Program-made: the position numbers and the translations under genes
Shown here: one piece after another, positions 5,463 to 14,903 of the stretch
How positions within the stretch are numbered: position 1 is the stretch's first letter
Layout: the number at the start of each line of letters is the position of its first letter
The notes under the pieces: generated by a model
What the model was told of the DNA's origin: nothing
The model's database searches: none
What the model saw: only the letters and a program-made list of their open reading frames with translations
Assembly (NCBI GenBank): GCA_045591985.1
Contig: JAZNTV010000077.1
Coordinates: 1-64,000 of the forward strand
Reading direction: 5' to 3'
Length of the DNA stretch: 64,000 nt
Source of the DNA: SIG588 sp045591985
Lineage (GTDB): Bacteria > Bacillota > Clostridia > Oscillospirales > Acutalibacteraceae

Positions 5463-6656
5463 ATGATGGATTTCACACGTTTGAAAACCTGTCTGGATGA
5501 TATTCTGGCACATGGCCATACTCCGTCGGTGGATTGTATCGTGTATCAAGATCACATCCCGCTATTTCGTTATTATGCGGGACAGCGTGACATTGAAAAG
5601 AATGTACCGATCAACGGAGATGAGTTGTACCTTATCTTTTCGATGACCAAAATGCTCACGGTGACGGCGGCGTTGCAACTGCTTGAGCAAGGAAACTATA
5701 CGCTTGAAGAGGAGTTGGCGACGTATATTCCCGCTTTTAAACACATGAAGATCACGCGGGAAGGGTTGAATACCCAAAATGCGGTCCGCATTACAACGGG
5801 TGAAAGTATAGGAGAACACGTGGACGTGTCGGAGGACGGCTATGCCCGTAACCCCATTCGCATCATCGACCTGTTTACCATGCAGGGCGGGTTGGATTAT
5901 GACTTGTTTGATGCCAATATACAGGCCTCTTTGGCGGCGGGACGATGCCGTACGCTGGAATTAGTGGAAGCGATGGCGGGGAAAACGTTGGGGTTCGAAC
6001 CCGGCACGCGTTTTCGTTACAGTTTGTGCCACGATGTGCTTGGTGCGTTGGTAGAGATCTGGTCGGGCGAGAAACTTGGTGTTTACATGGAGAAGAACAT
6101 CTTCCGTCCTCTCGGTATGAAAGACACGTTCTTTGGCGTGCCGAAGGACGAAGCGCGGCTTTCGCGATTGGCGGCACGCTATTCCTACGAAAACGGCGTG
6201 CCTGTGCGACAGGGGACGGAATGTGTATATAACATTTCCGATGACTATCAAAGCGGTGGCGCGGGGTTATGTTCCTCAACCGCCGATTATGCGTTGTTCT
6301 TGGATGCGTTGGCGTGCGGCGGAGTGGGCCAAAGCGGCAACCGCATTTTGAATGCGGAAACGGTGCGGCTGATGAGCACCAACCATCTTTGCGGTCAGTC
6401 GCTCGAGGATTTCCACGAACTGCGCGCGGGCTACGGCTACGGACTGGGAGTGCGTACGCATATGGATCCGGCGACGAGCGGATCGCTCAGTCCTGTGGGC
6501 GAATTCGGTTGGGATGGTGCCGCGGGTGCGTTTTCGATGGTGGACGTTGAAAACAAACTCTCGCTTACGTATTTTCAACACAGTCATAGTTGGAGTGTGG
6601 AAATGCAAGGGAAGATGCGCAATGCGTTGTATATGTGTTTGAAAACGAAAGGCTAA
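5463..6656 (+). CDS. Serine hydrolase, beta-lactamase/PBP4* family
   Basis: 397 residues of the class C beta-lactamase fold (PF00144), a group that also holds esterases and D-amino-peptidases. The SxxK motif is S60-M-T-K63 and the Tyr motif is Y186-S-L. No signal peptide is visible, so the enzyme is probably cytoplasmic; that argues against a drug-resistance beta-lactamase and for an esterase or peptidase. The start ATG has AAAAGGGG seven bases before it. The symporter gene begins 7 bases after the stop, so the two share a transcript. The substrate is unknown; a link to the amine or amino-acid carried by the symporter is possible. Confidence 0.88.
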   Translation: MMDFTRLKTCLDDILAHGHTPSVDCIVYQDHIPLFRYYAGQRDIEKNVPINGDELYLIFSMTKMLTVTAALQLLEQGNYTLEEELATYIPAFKHMKITREGLNTQNAVRITTGESIGEHVDVSEDGYARNPIRIIDLFTMQGGLDYDLFDANIQASLAAGRCRTLELVEAMAGKTLGFEPGTRFRYSLCHDVLGALVEIWSGEKLGVYMEKNIFRPLGMKDTFFGVPKDEARLSRLAARYSYENGVPVRQGTECVYNISDDYQSGGAGLCSSTADYALFLDALACGGVGQSGNRILNAETVRLMSTNHLCGQSLEDFHELRAGYGYGLGVRTHMDPATSGSLSPVGEFGWDGAAGAFSMVDVENKLSLTYFQHSHSWSVEMQGKMRNALYMCLKTKG

Positions 6657-6662
6657 TTGACC

Positions 6663-8060
6663 ATGGAAAGAGAACGTTTGGGAAGTCGTCTCGGCTTCAT
6701 ATTACTTAGTGCCGGTTGCGCCATCGGCGTGGGTAATGTATGGAAGTTCCCGTGGATGGCGGGACAGTACGGCGGCGGCGCCTTTGTGCTGTTTTATCTG
6801 GTGTTTCTGGTGCTTTTGGGGCTGCCTGTGATGTTGATGGAGTTTTCGCTGGGGCGTGCAAGCCAGAGCAGTCCTGTGAAATTGTATCAAAAGCTTGAGA
6901 AAAGAGGGCAGAAATGGCATCTTCACGGGTACGCCGCGTTGTTTGCCAACCTTCTTTTGATGATGTTTTATACGTCGGTCACCGGTTGGATCTTTTATTA
7001 TTTTGTTTCGTTTCTTGCGGGAAATATGACGGGGATCACCAACGAGGCATCTGAGCAGATGTTCACCGCTATGCAAGCTGACCCGGTGATCATGGTGGGA
7101 TTCATGGCATTGGTTGTCGTCGTTGGATTCGGTGTCCTTTCGTTTGGTCTGCAAAAAGGCGTGGAGCGTATTACCAAATATATGATGATCGTTCTGTTGC
7201 TTTTGATGGTGGTGCTGGCGGTACACGGTTTCACCTTGAGCGGTTCCGCCGAAGGTCTTGCGTTCTATTTGAAACCCGATTTCTCAAAAGTTAACGGCGA
7301 GATGATCGTGGGCGCAATGAATCAAGCGTTTTTCACTTTGAGTCTGGGTATCGGGTCGATGGCTATTTTCGGTAGCTATATCGGCAAAGAACGTTCACTT
7401 TTGGGCGAATCGGTGAACATTTTGGTGTTGGATACCTTTGTGGCGGTGGTTGCGGGATTGATCATTTTCCCCGCCTGCTTTACCTTTGACGTAAAGCCGA
7501 GTGCGGGTCCGAAATTGCTGTTTGTGGCCATGGCCAAGGTGTTCAACAATATGGCGGGCGGTCGTTTTTGGGGTTCGCTGTTCTTTCTGTTTATGGTGTT
7601 TGCGGCATTTTCGACCATTATTGCGGTGTTTGAAAACATCCTTGCGTGTGTGCGTGAACTTACCGGTTGGGGCCGTGTGAAAGCCTGTGTCATCTGCATG
7701 GTCTCGGTGTTGGTACTTTCGGTGCCTTGCGCACTTGGGTTTAATTTGTGGTCCGGTTTCACACCGTTCACTTCGACATCCGGTGTGATGGAACTGGAAG
7801 ATTTCTTGGTCAGCAATTGCTTTTTACCGCTTGGCTCACTTTGTTTTGTGCTGTTCTGTGTGAGCAAGAAAGGGTGGGGCTTCGATAATTTCTTGAACGA
7901 AGTGAACACCGGTAAGGGCTTAAAAGTCGGTCGTTGGATTCGTCCGTACGTCACCTACGTCTTACCGTTTGTGATCGCCTTGATCTTTTTGATCGGTATT
8001 TTCACCTTTGAGTTTGCCGACGGATTTACTTTGCTTTCTTGGGTGAAGAGTTGGTTTTAA
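6663..8060 (+). CDS. Sodium-dependent transporter, NSS/SNF family
   Basis: 465 residues with about 11-12 hydrophobic segments. The N-terminus has the family signature around the first helix: AGCAIGVGNVWKFPW, which shapes the sodium and substrate sites, then GGGAFVLFYL in helix 2. Bacterial relatives such as LeuT, MhsT and TnaT carry amino acids with sodium. Substrate cannot be read from sequence. I placed the start at ATG 6663 rather than the in-frame TTG at 6657. It follows the serine hydrolase gene closely. Confidence 0.93.
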   Translation: MERERLGSRLGFILLSAGCAIGVGNVWKFPWMAGQYGGGAFVLFYLVFLVLLGLPVMLMEFSLGRASQSSPVKLYQKLEKRGQKWHLHGYAALFANLLLMMFYTSVTGWIFYYFVSFLAGNMTGITNEASEQMFTAMQADPVIMVGFMALVVVVGFGVLSFGLQKGVERITKYMMIVLLLLMVVLAVHGFTLSGSAEGLAFYLKPDFSKVNGEMIVGAMNQAFFTLSLGIGSMAIFGSYIGKERSLLGESVNILVLDTFVAVVAGLIIFPACFTFDVKPSAGPKLLFVAMAKVFNNMAGGRFWGSLFFLFMVFAAFSTIIAVFENILACVRELTGWGRVKACVICMVSVLVLSVPCALGFNLWSGFTPFTSTSGVMELEDFLVSNCFLPLGSLCFVLFCVSKKGWGFDNFLNEVNTGKGLKVGRWIRPYVTYVLPFVIALIFLIGIFTFEFADGFTLLSWVKSWF

Positions 8061-8076
8061 AAAGGGGGACAGCTGT

Positions 8077-8829
8077 GTGAAACTGATTGGCAGTGATTAC
8101 GACGGCACGCTGAATTGGGGCGGGTTTGACGATGAAAAACGCCAAGCGCTGATACGTTGGGGCGATTCGGGCAATGCGTTTGCGGTAGTCAGCGGACGGC
8201 CGCTCGACAGCTTGCTTGCAATGCGTCGCGAAAACAGGTTGGCATATGACTATTTGGTGGCGGACAACGGTGCGGTAATCGCACATGTGGACGGCACCGT
8301 GATCGAAGAGACGCGCACAGCGGGGGCGTTGGCTTATCCGCTTATGGCACGAATGTTTGCTAACGGTTGTCCGTGGTGTGAGGTGCACGCGGACCGGAAG
8401 CTTTGGGTGTATGCTACGTCGTTTGACGGCATGGCCGATGATGAATACACGTTGGAAACCGTACCTAACGTTTCGTATTTTACCCAAATATCTACCATGT
8501 TGCCCGATTTTGAAAGGTCGGCAACAGTGACCGCTGTGTTGAAAGAGGCGTTTGGTGAGCATCTGAACCCTTTGCAAAACGGTATTTGTATCGACGTGGT
8601 GGGTCGCGACGTGAACAAAGCGGCGGGATTGCGCACATTGGCACGGCATCTGGGTGTTGCGGAGTGTGATATTATCGCTGTGGGGGATAACGTCAACGAT
8701 ACCGATATGATCGCGGCGTTCTTCTCTTATGCAATGGAAAACGGAGTGGACAGCATAAAAAAACTTGCCAACCGCACGACCCCGTCGGTGACGGCACTTA
8801 TTCATTCGGAACTACAAAATATGAGGTGA
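8077..8829 (+). CDS. HAD-superfamily phosphatase, Cof-like
   Basis: 250 residues. The nucleophile motif is D7-Y-D9-G-T, the second motif is VVSGRP, and the metal-binding motif VGDNVNDTDM lies near residue 205. The large cap between them fits the Cof (type IIB) group, which removes phosphate from sugar phosphates or cofactors. It starts at a GTG with AAAGGGGGA upstream, 16 bases after the symporter gene. The stop overlaps the ribosome site of the next phosphatase gene, so the two are coupled. The substrate is unknown. Confidence 0.88.
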   Translation: MKLIGSDYDGTLNWGGFDDEKRQALIRWGDSGNAFAVVSGRPLDSLLAMRRENRLAYDYLVADNGAVIAHVDGTVIEETRTAGALAYPLMARMFANGCPWCEVHADRKLWVYATSFDGMADDEYTLETVPNVSYFTQISTMLPDFERSATVTAVLKEAFGEHLNPLQNGICIDVVGRDVNKAAGLRTLARHLGVAECDIIAVGDNVNDTDMIAAFFSYAMENGVDSIKKLANRTTPSVTALIHSELQNMR

Positions 8830-8834
8830 TAGCG

Positions 8835-9548
8835 ATGTTGTTTCATTACATTCGTCATGGAGATCCTGTTTATGACCCCGATTCGCTGACACCGCTCGGT
8901 GAGCGGCAGGCGGAGGCGGTCGGTAAGCGCCTGGCACTCCACGGAGTGGATAAGGTGTTTTCCTCCACTTCCAACCGCGCCTATTTGACGAGCAAGCCTA
9001 CCTGCGAGCTGTTACGTTTGGGTGAGCCGACCAAACTGGCATTTGCCGAAGAAGGAAACGCGTGGCGCCGTTTGACCGCCGAGAACGAAGATGGGGTGCG
9101 TACCTGGCTGTTTTACAGCGGTAAGCACGTGAATTTGTTCACTACGCCCGCTGTGGCGGAACTTGGTTTCCGCTGGTACGAGCATCCGGAACTTACTGAA
9201 TTTAAAGACGGCATGGAGGCTATGTACGACGATGTGGATGCGTTTATGCTGTCGCTCGGATACGAACACGAGCGGTACACAGGACGCTACAAAATCGTAA
9301 CTCCTAACAAGGAGCGGGTGGCACTGTTTGCCCACCAAGGATTTGGTATTGCATTTTTAAGTTGCCTTTTGGATATCCCGTATCCGCAGTTTTGCACGCG
9401 GTTCGATATCTGCCATACCGGCATGACCACCATCGACTTTTGTGAGCACGGCGATTTTGCCGTGCCGAAGGTGTTGGTGCATTCGTCGGATGCCCACTTG
9501 TATAAAGAAGGTCTGCCCACCAAATACAATTACGGTAAGACGTTTTAA
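8835..9548 (+). CDS. Histidine phosphatase family protein
   Basis: 237 residues. R7-H8-G9 is the signature of the histidine phosphatase (phosphoglycerate mutase-like) superfamily, with H8 as the phosphorylated residue. A later conserved His sits in ALFAHQGFG near residue 166. The ATG at 8835 has GAGGTG upstream, better than the in-frame GTG at 8826. The gene follows the HAD phosphatase with a 5-base gap and ends at a hairpin terminator. The substrate could be a sugar phosphate or a small phosphomonoester. Confidence 0.88.
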   Translation: MLFHYIRHGDPVYDPDSLTPLGERQAEAVGKRLALHGVDKVFSSTSNRAYLTSKPTCELLRLGEPTKLAFAEEGNAWRRLTAENEDGVRTWLFYSGKHVNLFTTPAVAELGFRWYEHPELTEFKDGMEAMYDDVDAFMLSLGYEHERYTGRYKIVTPNKERVALFAHQGFGIAFLSCLLDIPYPQFCTRFDICHTGMTTIDFCEHGDFAVPKVLVHSSDAHLYKEGLPTKYNYGKTF

Positions 9549-9553
9549 CAAAA

Positions 9554-9586
9554 AACAACGGGTTTGCACGCAAACTCGTTGTTTAT
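9554..9586 (+). terminator. Hairpin terminator after the phosphatase pair
   Basis: A 13-bp imperfect stem is followed by a short TTTATT tail. The -35 of the next promoter overlaps its right arm. Confidence 0.6.
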
Positions 9587-9607
9587 TAAAACGATATGTG
9601 TTACACT
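9579..9607 (+). promoter_or_regulatory. Promoter of the oxidoreductase operon
   Basis: TTGTTT, 17 bp, TACACT. It precedes four genes that overlap or nearly touch (9651-12589). Confidence 0.65.
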
Positions 9608-9650
9608 AACGTTATGACATTGAGTGAGGCGCTGATGTAAGGAGGAATAT

Positions 9651-9824
9651 ATGGAACCGAAAGATTACGTTGTTTCGAAAATTGAGGGCGAATATGCATA
9701 TCTGCACGACCTTTCCGGTGCGTGTGACGAAGATGTTTTCATCGCGCTCGCCCTGTTGCCGTCCGCAGTGGATGTGGGCGTGAAACTGCACTGCGAAATG
9801 TTTTCCTATGAGGTGATAGAATGA
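9651..9824 (+). CDS. Small uncharacterised protein (57 residues)
   Basis: An ATG with AAGGAGG at 9639-9645 opens a 57-codon frame whose TGA overlaps the next ATG in ATGA. The product is acidic, without a membrane segment. It reads as a small beta domain: an N-terminal YVVSKIEGEYAYL stretch, an IALALLP core, and a Cys in LHCEMFSYEV. Its strong ribosome site and 4-base coupling to the oxidoreductase argue that it is a real gene. The family is not recognised with certainty; it slightly resembles DUF3006-type small proteins. Confidence 0.7.
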   Translation: MEPKDYVVSKIEGEYAYLHDLSGACDEDVFIALALLPSAVDVGVKLHCEMFSYEVIE

Positions 9825-10798
9825 TACGGTATGCCACCATCGGGCGCGGAACTATCGTAGATCAATTCATTGCCGGTGCCGCTATCAGCGGAGCATTTAC
9901 TCTGGCGGCGGTGTATTCCCGCGATGCAGGGGCGGGGCGCGCCTTTGCTGAAAAGCACGGATGCGACACGGTGTATACCTCCCTTGCCGATCTTGCCTCA
10001 TCCGACGTGGAGGCGGTGTATATCGCCTCGCCCAACAGTTGCCATGTGCCGCAATCGGAACAGATGTTGCTTTCGGGTAAACATGTGATATGCGAAAAAC
10101 CGATCGCGACTTCGGCGGCGGAATATGCACGGCTGAAGGCGCTTGCCGATGAGCGCGGACTTATCTATATGGAAGCCATCATTCCACGCTATGTCACGGG
10201 GCGCGGGGCAATTCGATCGGCGCTCACCACTATTGGCAATATCGCCTCGGCACGGATCGACTTTGCACAACTTACCAGTCGTTACGAAGCGTTACAACGC
10301 GGCGAACACGTGAATATTTTCGATATGTCGCTCGCGGCCGGTACACTGATGGATCTCGGCGTTTACTGCGTGTATGCGGCGGTGGATCTGCTCGGTATGC
10401 CGCAAAACATTACGGCGACGGCATCGTATCTCGCGAACGGGGCGGATTGCGGCGGTACGGCGTTGTTTGATTACGGCCGTTTTTCCGCCGCACTGACCTA
10501 CACGAAAGTAGGACACAGTGCCGTCGGGTCGGAGATCACGGGGGATAAAGGTACGTTGGTGATCGAACGGGTCGGCTTGTATGCCGGCGCGTATTTGGTG
10601 CAAAACGGTGTGAAGACCCGCTTGTTTGAAGATGAGCCGAAGGAACGGCTGATGAGTTACGAGGCAGCAGCCTTTGCTGCTTTTATCGGCGGTGAGAACC
10701 GCGAGGAATACGACGCGGTATCCGAATTGGCAGCCAATGTGCACACTTGCATGGATGCTATCAAACACACGGCCGGGATCGTTTACGGAGGGAATTAA
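9821..10798 (+). CDS. Gfo/Idh/MocA-family NAD(P)-dependent oxidoreductase
   Basis: 325 residues with an N-terminal Rossmann fold and a C-terminal alpha/beta dimerisation domain. The nucleotide loop near residue 8 is GRGTI, a variant of the usual GxGxxG pattern, and CEKPIA near residue 95 supplies the EKP motif that binds the nicotinamide region. Family members oxidise or reduce sugars, inositols or related alcohols. The gene is coupled by ATGA to the small gene before it, and the esterase ATG begins 1 base after its stop. The substrate is unknown. Confidence 0.9.
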   Translation: MIRYATIGRGTIVDQFIAGAAISGAFTLAAVYSRDAGAGRAFAEKHGCDTVYTSLADLASSDVEAVYIASPNSCHVPQSEQMLLSGKHVICEKPIATSAAEYARLKALADERGLIYMEAIIPRYVTGRGAIRSALTTIGNIASARIDFAQLTSRYEALQRGEHVNIFDMSLAAGTLMDLGVYCVYAAVDLLGMPQNITATASYLANGADCGGTALFDYGRFSAALTYTKVGHSAVGSEITGDKGTLVIERVGLYAGAYLVQNGVKTRLFEDEPKERLMSYEAAAFAAFIGGENREEYDAVSELAANVHTCMDAIKHTAGIVYGGN

Positions 10799-10799
10799 C

Positions 10800-11564
10800 A
10801 TGGCGCTGGTAACATTGAATGTTTTTAGTGAAGCACTCGGTATGCAAACGGAAGTGAAGGTCATTCTTCCGCAACGTTCCGCACAAGGCGAGATTGGTAT
10901 TGAAAAAGGGACGGAACAGACGGCGTATAAATGTCTGTATCTGCTTCATGGGTTGAGCGATGATCAGACCATTTGGCTGCGGCGCACATCCATTGAGCGA
11001 TACGCCGCCCGATACGGCCTTTGCGTGGTGATGCCGTGTGCAGATAAGAGTTTTTACTGCGATATGAAATACGGCATGGCGTTTTACACCTTTATTGCCA
11101 AAGAATTGCCGCGGCTGATTCGCGAGTTTTTCCGTGTGTCGGACAAGCGGGAAGACAATTTCACGGCGGGGCTTTCGATGGGCGGATACGGTGCGTTAAA
11201 GCTGGCATTACGCGAACCCGATACCTTTGCGGCAGGGGCAGGACTTTCGCCGGTGGCGGATATCAAAATGCGCGGTTTTTCCGAAGTGATGCGTCCCGTC
11301 TTCGGGGACGATATGCAGGTGCCCGATGAGGATGATCTTTTGTGGTTGGCGGATCATTGCCGAGATAATCCCCACCGTCCGCGCCTGTTTATGGGAATCG
11401 GCACGGAGGATTTTCTTTATGAAAACACCCGCGGTTTAAAAGCCAAACTCGAACAAAACGGCTATGATTTTACCTACCGCGAATCGGCGGGCGGTCACAC
11501 GTGGGAGTTTTGGGACGAATATATTCAATATGTGTTGGAATGGATGTTAGGAGAGACGGTATGA
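10800..11564 (+). CDS. Alpha/beta hydrolase, esterase D-like
   Basis: 254 residues with the alpha/beta-hydrolase fold of the esterase D / S-formylglutathione hydrolase / tributyrin esterase group. The nucleophile elbow is G-L-S126-M-G-G, LLHGLSDD forms the oxyanion region, and a C-terminal GGHTWEFW holds the likely catalytic His. I chose ATG 10800 because GGAGGGA lies just upstream; the upstream in-frame codons overlap the oxidoreductase. It overlaps the peptidase gene by ATGA. The natural ester could be an acylated sugar, but nothing here proves it. Confidence 0.88.
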   Translation: MALVTLNVFSEALGMQTEVKVILPQRSAQGEIGIEKGTEQTAYKCLYLLHGLSDDQTIWLRRTSIERYAARYGLCVVMPCADKSFYCDMKYGMAFYTFIAKELPRLIREFFRVSDKREDNFTAGLSMGGYGALKLALREPDTFAAGAGLSPVADIKMRGFSEVMRPVFGDDMQVPDEDDLLWLADHCRDNPHRPRLFMGIGTEDFLYENTRGLKAKLEQNGYDFTYRESAGGHTWEFWDEYIQYVLEWMLGETV

Positions 11565-12589
11565 ACAGAGAATATGCGGTCTATGCGACCGAACAAACAA
11601 CAGAATTGCTTGCTATCGACAGCCCTACGGGCTTTACGGCAGCGGCCGCCGCGTGGGTGAAGGACGCGTTTACGTCGCTTGGATATGAAGCGACTCTTAC
11701 CCAAAAAGGGGGCGTGTTGATCGATCTCGGCGGTGAAGGTGACGGGCTGTTACTGGAAGCGCACACCGATACACTCGGTGCCATGGTGGCACAGATCAAG
11801 AGTAACGGTCGCTTGCGATTGACCAACCTCGGCGGGTTACGTGCCGAGAATACCGATTCGGAAAACGTGCGAGTATACACCCGCGACGGTAAGGTGATCG
11901 AGGGAACGATCCAACTGTGTAATGCATCGGTGCATGTAAATACCGCATTTGCGGATACCAAGCGCACCTTTGATTCGGTAGAAGTGGTGTTGGATGAAGA
12001 TACTGCCTCGGCAGAAACCACTCGTGCGCTCGGTATTGAAGTGGGGGACGTGGTGTGTGTGGACCCGCGTACGCATGTGACCGATGCGGGCTATATTAAA
12101 AGTCGCTTTTTGGATGATAAACTCTCGGTTGGTATTTTGCTTGGATTTGCCAAGTGGTTAAAAGATACCGCCACGGTGCCGCAACGGCGGATCTTCATAC
12201 ACATTACCGTGTATGAAGAGGTAGGTCACGGCGGAGCGGCTTCGGTGCCGGTCGGCGTTACCGAGGCTATCAGTGTGGATATGGGTTGTGTCGGCGAAGG
12301 GTTGCAATGCACCGAAAAGAAAGTCTCGATTTGTGCCAAGGATTCGGGTGGGCCGTACAGTTACGAAGTGGTCGGCAAACTGATCGAATCCGCCAAGCGC
12401 GAAGGTGCAGATTACGCGGTGGACGTGTATCCCAGTTACGGCAGTGACGTGGAGGCGACCTTGCGTGCAGGGTGCGATATCCGCCACGGATTGATCGGCG
12501 CGGGGGTGTATGCCAGCCACGGGTATGAACGCAGTCATATCGACGGCGTGTGGAACACCTTGAAAGTCCTGAAGGGATATGTAGAATAA
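11561..12589 (+). CDS. M42-family metallopeptidase (aminopeptidase)
   Basis: 342 residues matching the M42 family (FrvX/CelM/YsdC), two-metal aminopeptidases that form large tetrahedral complexes. Metal and catalytic features visible are AHTDTLG (first His), the D in FLDDKLS, the Glu pair in YEEVGHG, the Asp in SVDMG and a late His in RSHIDG. Some relatives were once labelled endoglucanases, but peptidase is the supported role. The start overlaps the esterase stop in ATGA and a terminator follows, so this is the operon's last gene. Confidence 0.9.
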   Translation: MNREYAVYATEQTTELLAIDSPTGFTAAAAAWVKDAFTSLGYEATLTQKGGVLIDLGGEGDGLLLEAHTDTLGAMVAQIKSNGRLRLTNLGGLRAENTDSENVRVYTRDGKVIEGTIQLCNASVHVNTAFADTKRTFDSVEVVLDEDTASAETTRALGIEVGDVVCVDPRTHVTDAGYIKSRFLDDKLSVGILLGFAKWLKDTATVPQRRIFIHITVYEEVGHGGAASVPVGVTEAISVDMGCVGEGLQCTEKKVSICAKDSGGPYSYEVVGKLIESAKREGADYAVDVYPSYGSDVEATLRAGCDIRHGLIGAGVYASHGYERSHIDGVWNTLKVLKGYVE

Positions 12590-12592
12590 CGA

Positions 12593-12633
12593 CAAAAAAC
12601 ACGGTTTCCATCAACGGAAGCCGTGTTTTTTGT
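12593..12633 (+). terminator. Intrinsic terminator of the oxidoreductase operon
   Basis: A long stem (AACACGG pairing with CCGTGTT, extended by A/T pairs) with T residues on the right arm. Confidence 0.85.
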
Positions 12634-12655
12634 TGAAAGGTTACAAAACTGTAAC

Positions 12656-12684
12656 TTGACGGTGGGATCTGCGTGCGGTATACT
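12656..12684 (+). promoter_or_regulatory. Promoter of the lipoprotein pair
   Basis: TTGACG, 17 bp, TATACT. A small inverted repeat (GTTACA, 4 bases, TGTAAC at 12640-12655) lies directly upstream of the -35 and could bind a regulator. Confidence 0.75.
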
Positions 12685-12713
12685 GAAATCAGAAAGAAAA
12701 AGGAGGAATCGTT

Positions 12714-14873
12714 ATGAAAAAATTCGCAATTTGGGCTTTGGTGTCGGCGATGCTGCTTAGTATGACCGCGTGTAATCCGACGGTTTCTCCCACACCACCG
12801 TCGGGAGATGGCACGACGACGGCAACCACAACGACCGTGAATCGGGCGGACGATCCGGCGTTTGCGTGGATAAAGCAACTCCCGAAGATGGATGGATCCA
12901 CCTCTACCATCCCGCTCGAAGCGGGTATCCGCGCCGCACTCCTCGGCATTTCGATCGAAGAAGCGGAAGCGCAGGTCAACCACAACAGCACCTACGGCTC
13001 GTACGAAAACTTGCTGAACAAAGAGTGTGACCTCATCTTCACGGTGCAGATGTCGGAAGAACAGGTGCAAAACGCACGTGACCAAGGTGTCGAATTGGAG
13101 CAAGTGCCGATCGCGGCGGAAGGCTTCGTCTTCGTAGTGAATGCGAACAACCCCGTGGATTCGCTGACGCAACAGCAACTGCGCGATATCTATTCGGGTA
13201 AGATCACCAACTGGAAAGAGGTCGGTGGTAACGACGCTCCGATCGCGGCGTATCAGCGCAACGAGACGTCGGGCAGCCAGAACTACATCAAGATCTTCAT
13301 GGGCGACACCCCGCTGATGGAGCCCATCACCGAATTTGTGCCGTCCAGTATGGGCCATTTAATGGATGCGGTGGCGTATTACGACAATGCGGAAAACGCC
13401 ATCGGTTACTCGGTCTACGCTTATGCGGCGGATATGTACGGCAACGGCGATGAGATCAAATTCATTCATGTGGATGGCATCGAACCGACCAAAGAGACGA
13501 TGGCAAACGGCACCTATCCGTTGCTCAGCTACAACTATATAGCGTTCAACAAAGAACAGCCCGCTGATTCCACTGTGCGCAAGTTGGTGGAATGGGTGCT
13601 GACCGACGAAGGTCAGCGTGCGGTGCAAGCGGCAGGGTACGTGCCGCTGTCGGATAAGATCGAGGTGGACGAATTGACGCCTGCGTATTACGATGCGGTG
13701 GGTACGGGTATGGAAAAGCCGACCGGCTTTATACCGGATAGCGTGGGATATTCCGTGCCGTCGTACGTGTTTATGGGCAACGACGGTAAGGTGCGAATCG
13801 GAAAGTTGACCAATACGCAGTTGCAACAGGAGATCAACGCGTTTATTGAACAGCACGAAAAGGAAAATGCGTCTCCCGCCATCGAAATTCTTAACGGATA
13901 TCTCTCGGTGAAGGTGAGAAACGAAACGGTGTTTTATGACTTGTATACCGCAAAACGCATCGCTTTTACGGATCTCTATTTTAAAGGAACTGCGTTAGCA
14001 CCGACGTTTCGCAATTGCGTTAAGAAAGCGATTCAAAAAGCGATGGTTCTTCACAATGAAGGGGATACCAAAAATGAGTTGGATGCGCAGGCGTTTGCGG
14101 GCTTGAAAAAGGATCACTCGTTGTTTTCGTTGAGTCGTATCTATCTGCCGGATGACGTTTATCACATTGGTGAGAATATCGTGGCTACGATTAGCGGGTT
14201 GGAAGAAAACACGGTGTTGTCGATTGCACGGGATATGCAGGGCATTTTCACGGAAGACGTCGTAACACCGGTTTTGAGCCACATCGCGGCACGCACGGTG
14301 AACGAGCGCCTGGAGAACACGAACGACGTGTTGGAATTGTTGGACGTGACATATTACACCGATTGTCCCGCGGAAAAGATCAACGCGGCGATTTTGGATG
14401 TTTGCGAAAAATACGTTTCGATTGAAGCGATGAATGCATGGCACGTACGCGCAAAAGGTGTTGAGCACCCGAATGGATCTTTTGGCTACGGTTATACCGG
14501 CTGCTCGGAGATAGGTGACCGCTACTTCGAATTCAGCATTAACCGCAATATCGGTTCCATGGGGGATCTTGATTACGGCGTGTTCGCGTACTTTGACCGT
14601 GCCACCGGTGAAGAAGTGCCGTACGATCATTTCTTTAAAGACGGTTGGGAGAGTGCGGCCGAGTGGTACGACTCAGCGGTTGACGGATTCTATTACTTCG
14701 GCACGCACGAGGAAGAATCACGTTTAGCTGAAATGCCCGATATCACGGGTGCGATCCCGATGTGTTTTACACTTACGAAAGACGGGTATCTCTTGAACCT
14801 GGCACCGCAAAGCGGCGACGTGCCGCTCGTGACAGCGGTCATTCCGTTTGAATACGTGGACTGGTTGCGGTAA
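12714..14873 (+). CDS. Lipoprotein: PstS-like binding domain fused to a DUF3298-like module
   Basis: 719 residues. A lipoprotein signal peptide ends in LSMTAC, with Cys near residue 20, followed by a Pro/Thr-rich linker. Residues about 45-330 resemble PstS-type phosphate-binding proteins (the IYSGKITNWKEVGG motif, then TSGS). Residues about 345-719 are a different module, shared with the next gene: LTNTQLQQEINAF, NGYLSVKV, and a late TGEEVPYDHFFKDGW pattern like RsiV/DUF3298 proteins. No pstCAB genes lie nearby, so phosphate uptake is not established; a surface sensor or binding role is equally possible. The fusion is the odd feature. Confidence 0.8.
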   Translation: MKKFAIWALVSAMLLSMTACNPTVSPTPPSGDGTTTATTTTVNRADDPAFAWIKQLPKMDGSTSTIPLEAGIRAALLGISIEEAEAQVNHNSTYGSYENLLNKECDLIFTVQMSEEQVQNARDQGVELEQVPIAAEGFVFVVNANNPVDSLTQQQLRDIYSGKITNWKEVGGNDAPIAAYQRNETSGSQNYIKIFMGDTPLMEPITEFVPSSMGHLMDAVAYYDNAENAIGYSVYAYAADMYGNGDEIKFIHVDGIEPTKETMANGTYPLLSYNYIAFNKEQPADSTVRKLVEWVLTDEGQRAVQAAGYVPLSDKIEVDELTPAYYDAVGTGMEKPTGFIPDSVGYSVPSYVFMGNDGKVRIGKLTNTQLQQEINAFIEQHEKENASPAIEILNGYLSVKVRNETVFYDLYTAKRIAFTDLYFKGTALAPTFRNCVKKAIQKAMVLHNEGDTKNELDAQAFAGLKKDHSLFSLSRIYLPDDVYHIGENIVATISGLEENTVLSIARDMQGIFTEDVVTPVLSHIAARTVNERLENTNDVLELLDVTYYTDCPAEKINAAILDVCEKYVSIEAMNAWHVRAKGVEHPNGSFGYGYTGCSEIGDRYFEFSINRNIGSMGDLDYGVFAYFDRATGEEVPYDHFFKDGWESAAEWYDSAVDGFYYFGTHEEESRLAEMPDITGAIPMCFTLTKDGYLLNLAPQSGDVPLVTAVIPFEYVDWLR

Positions 14874-14903
14874 ATACGGGAAATTTTAAGGGAGGGTCCG
14901 TTA

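Noticed and set aside
5463..6656. Antibiotic-resistance beta-lactamase
   Set aside because: No signal peptide, and the family is mainly esterases and peptidases; SxxK alone does not show resistance.
12270..13358. Minus-strand open frame spanning the M42 peptidase end and the lipoprotein start
   Set aside because: It crosses a terminator and a promoter of convincing plus-strand genes and encodes an Arg/His-rich product without known features.
12714..14873. Start of a pst phosphate-transport operon
   Set aside because: No permease or ATPase genes follow, and the protein is fused to an unrelated module.
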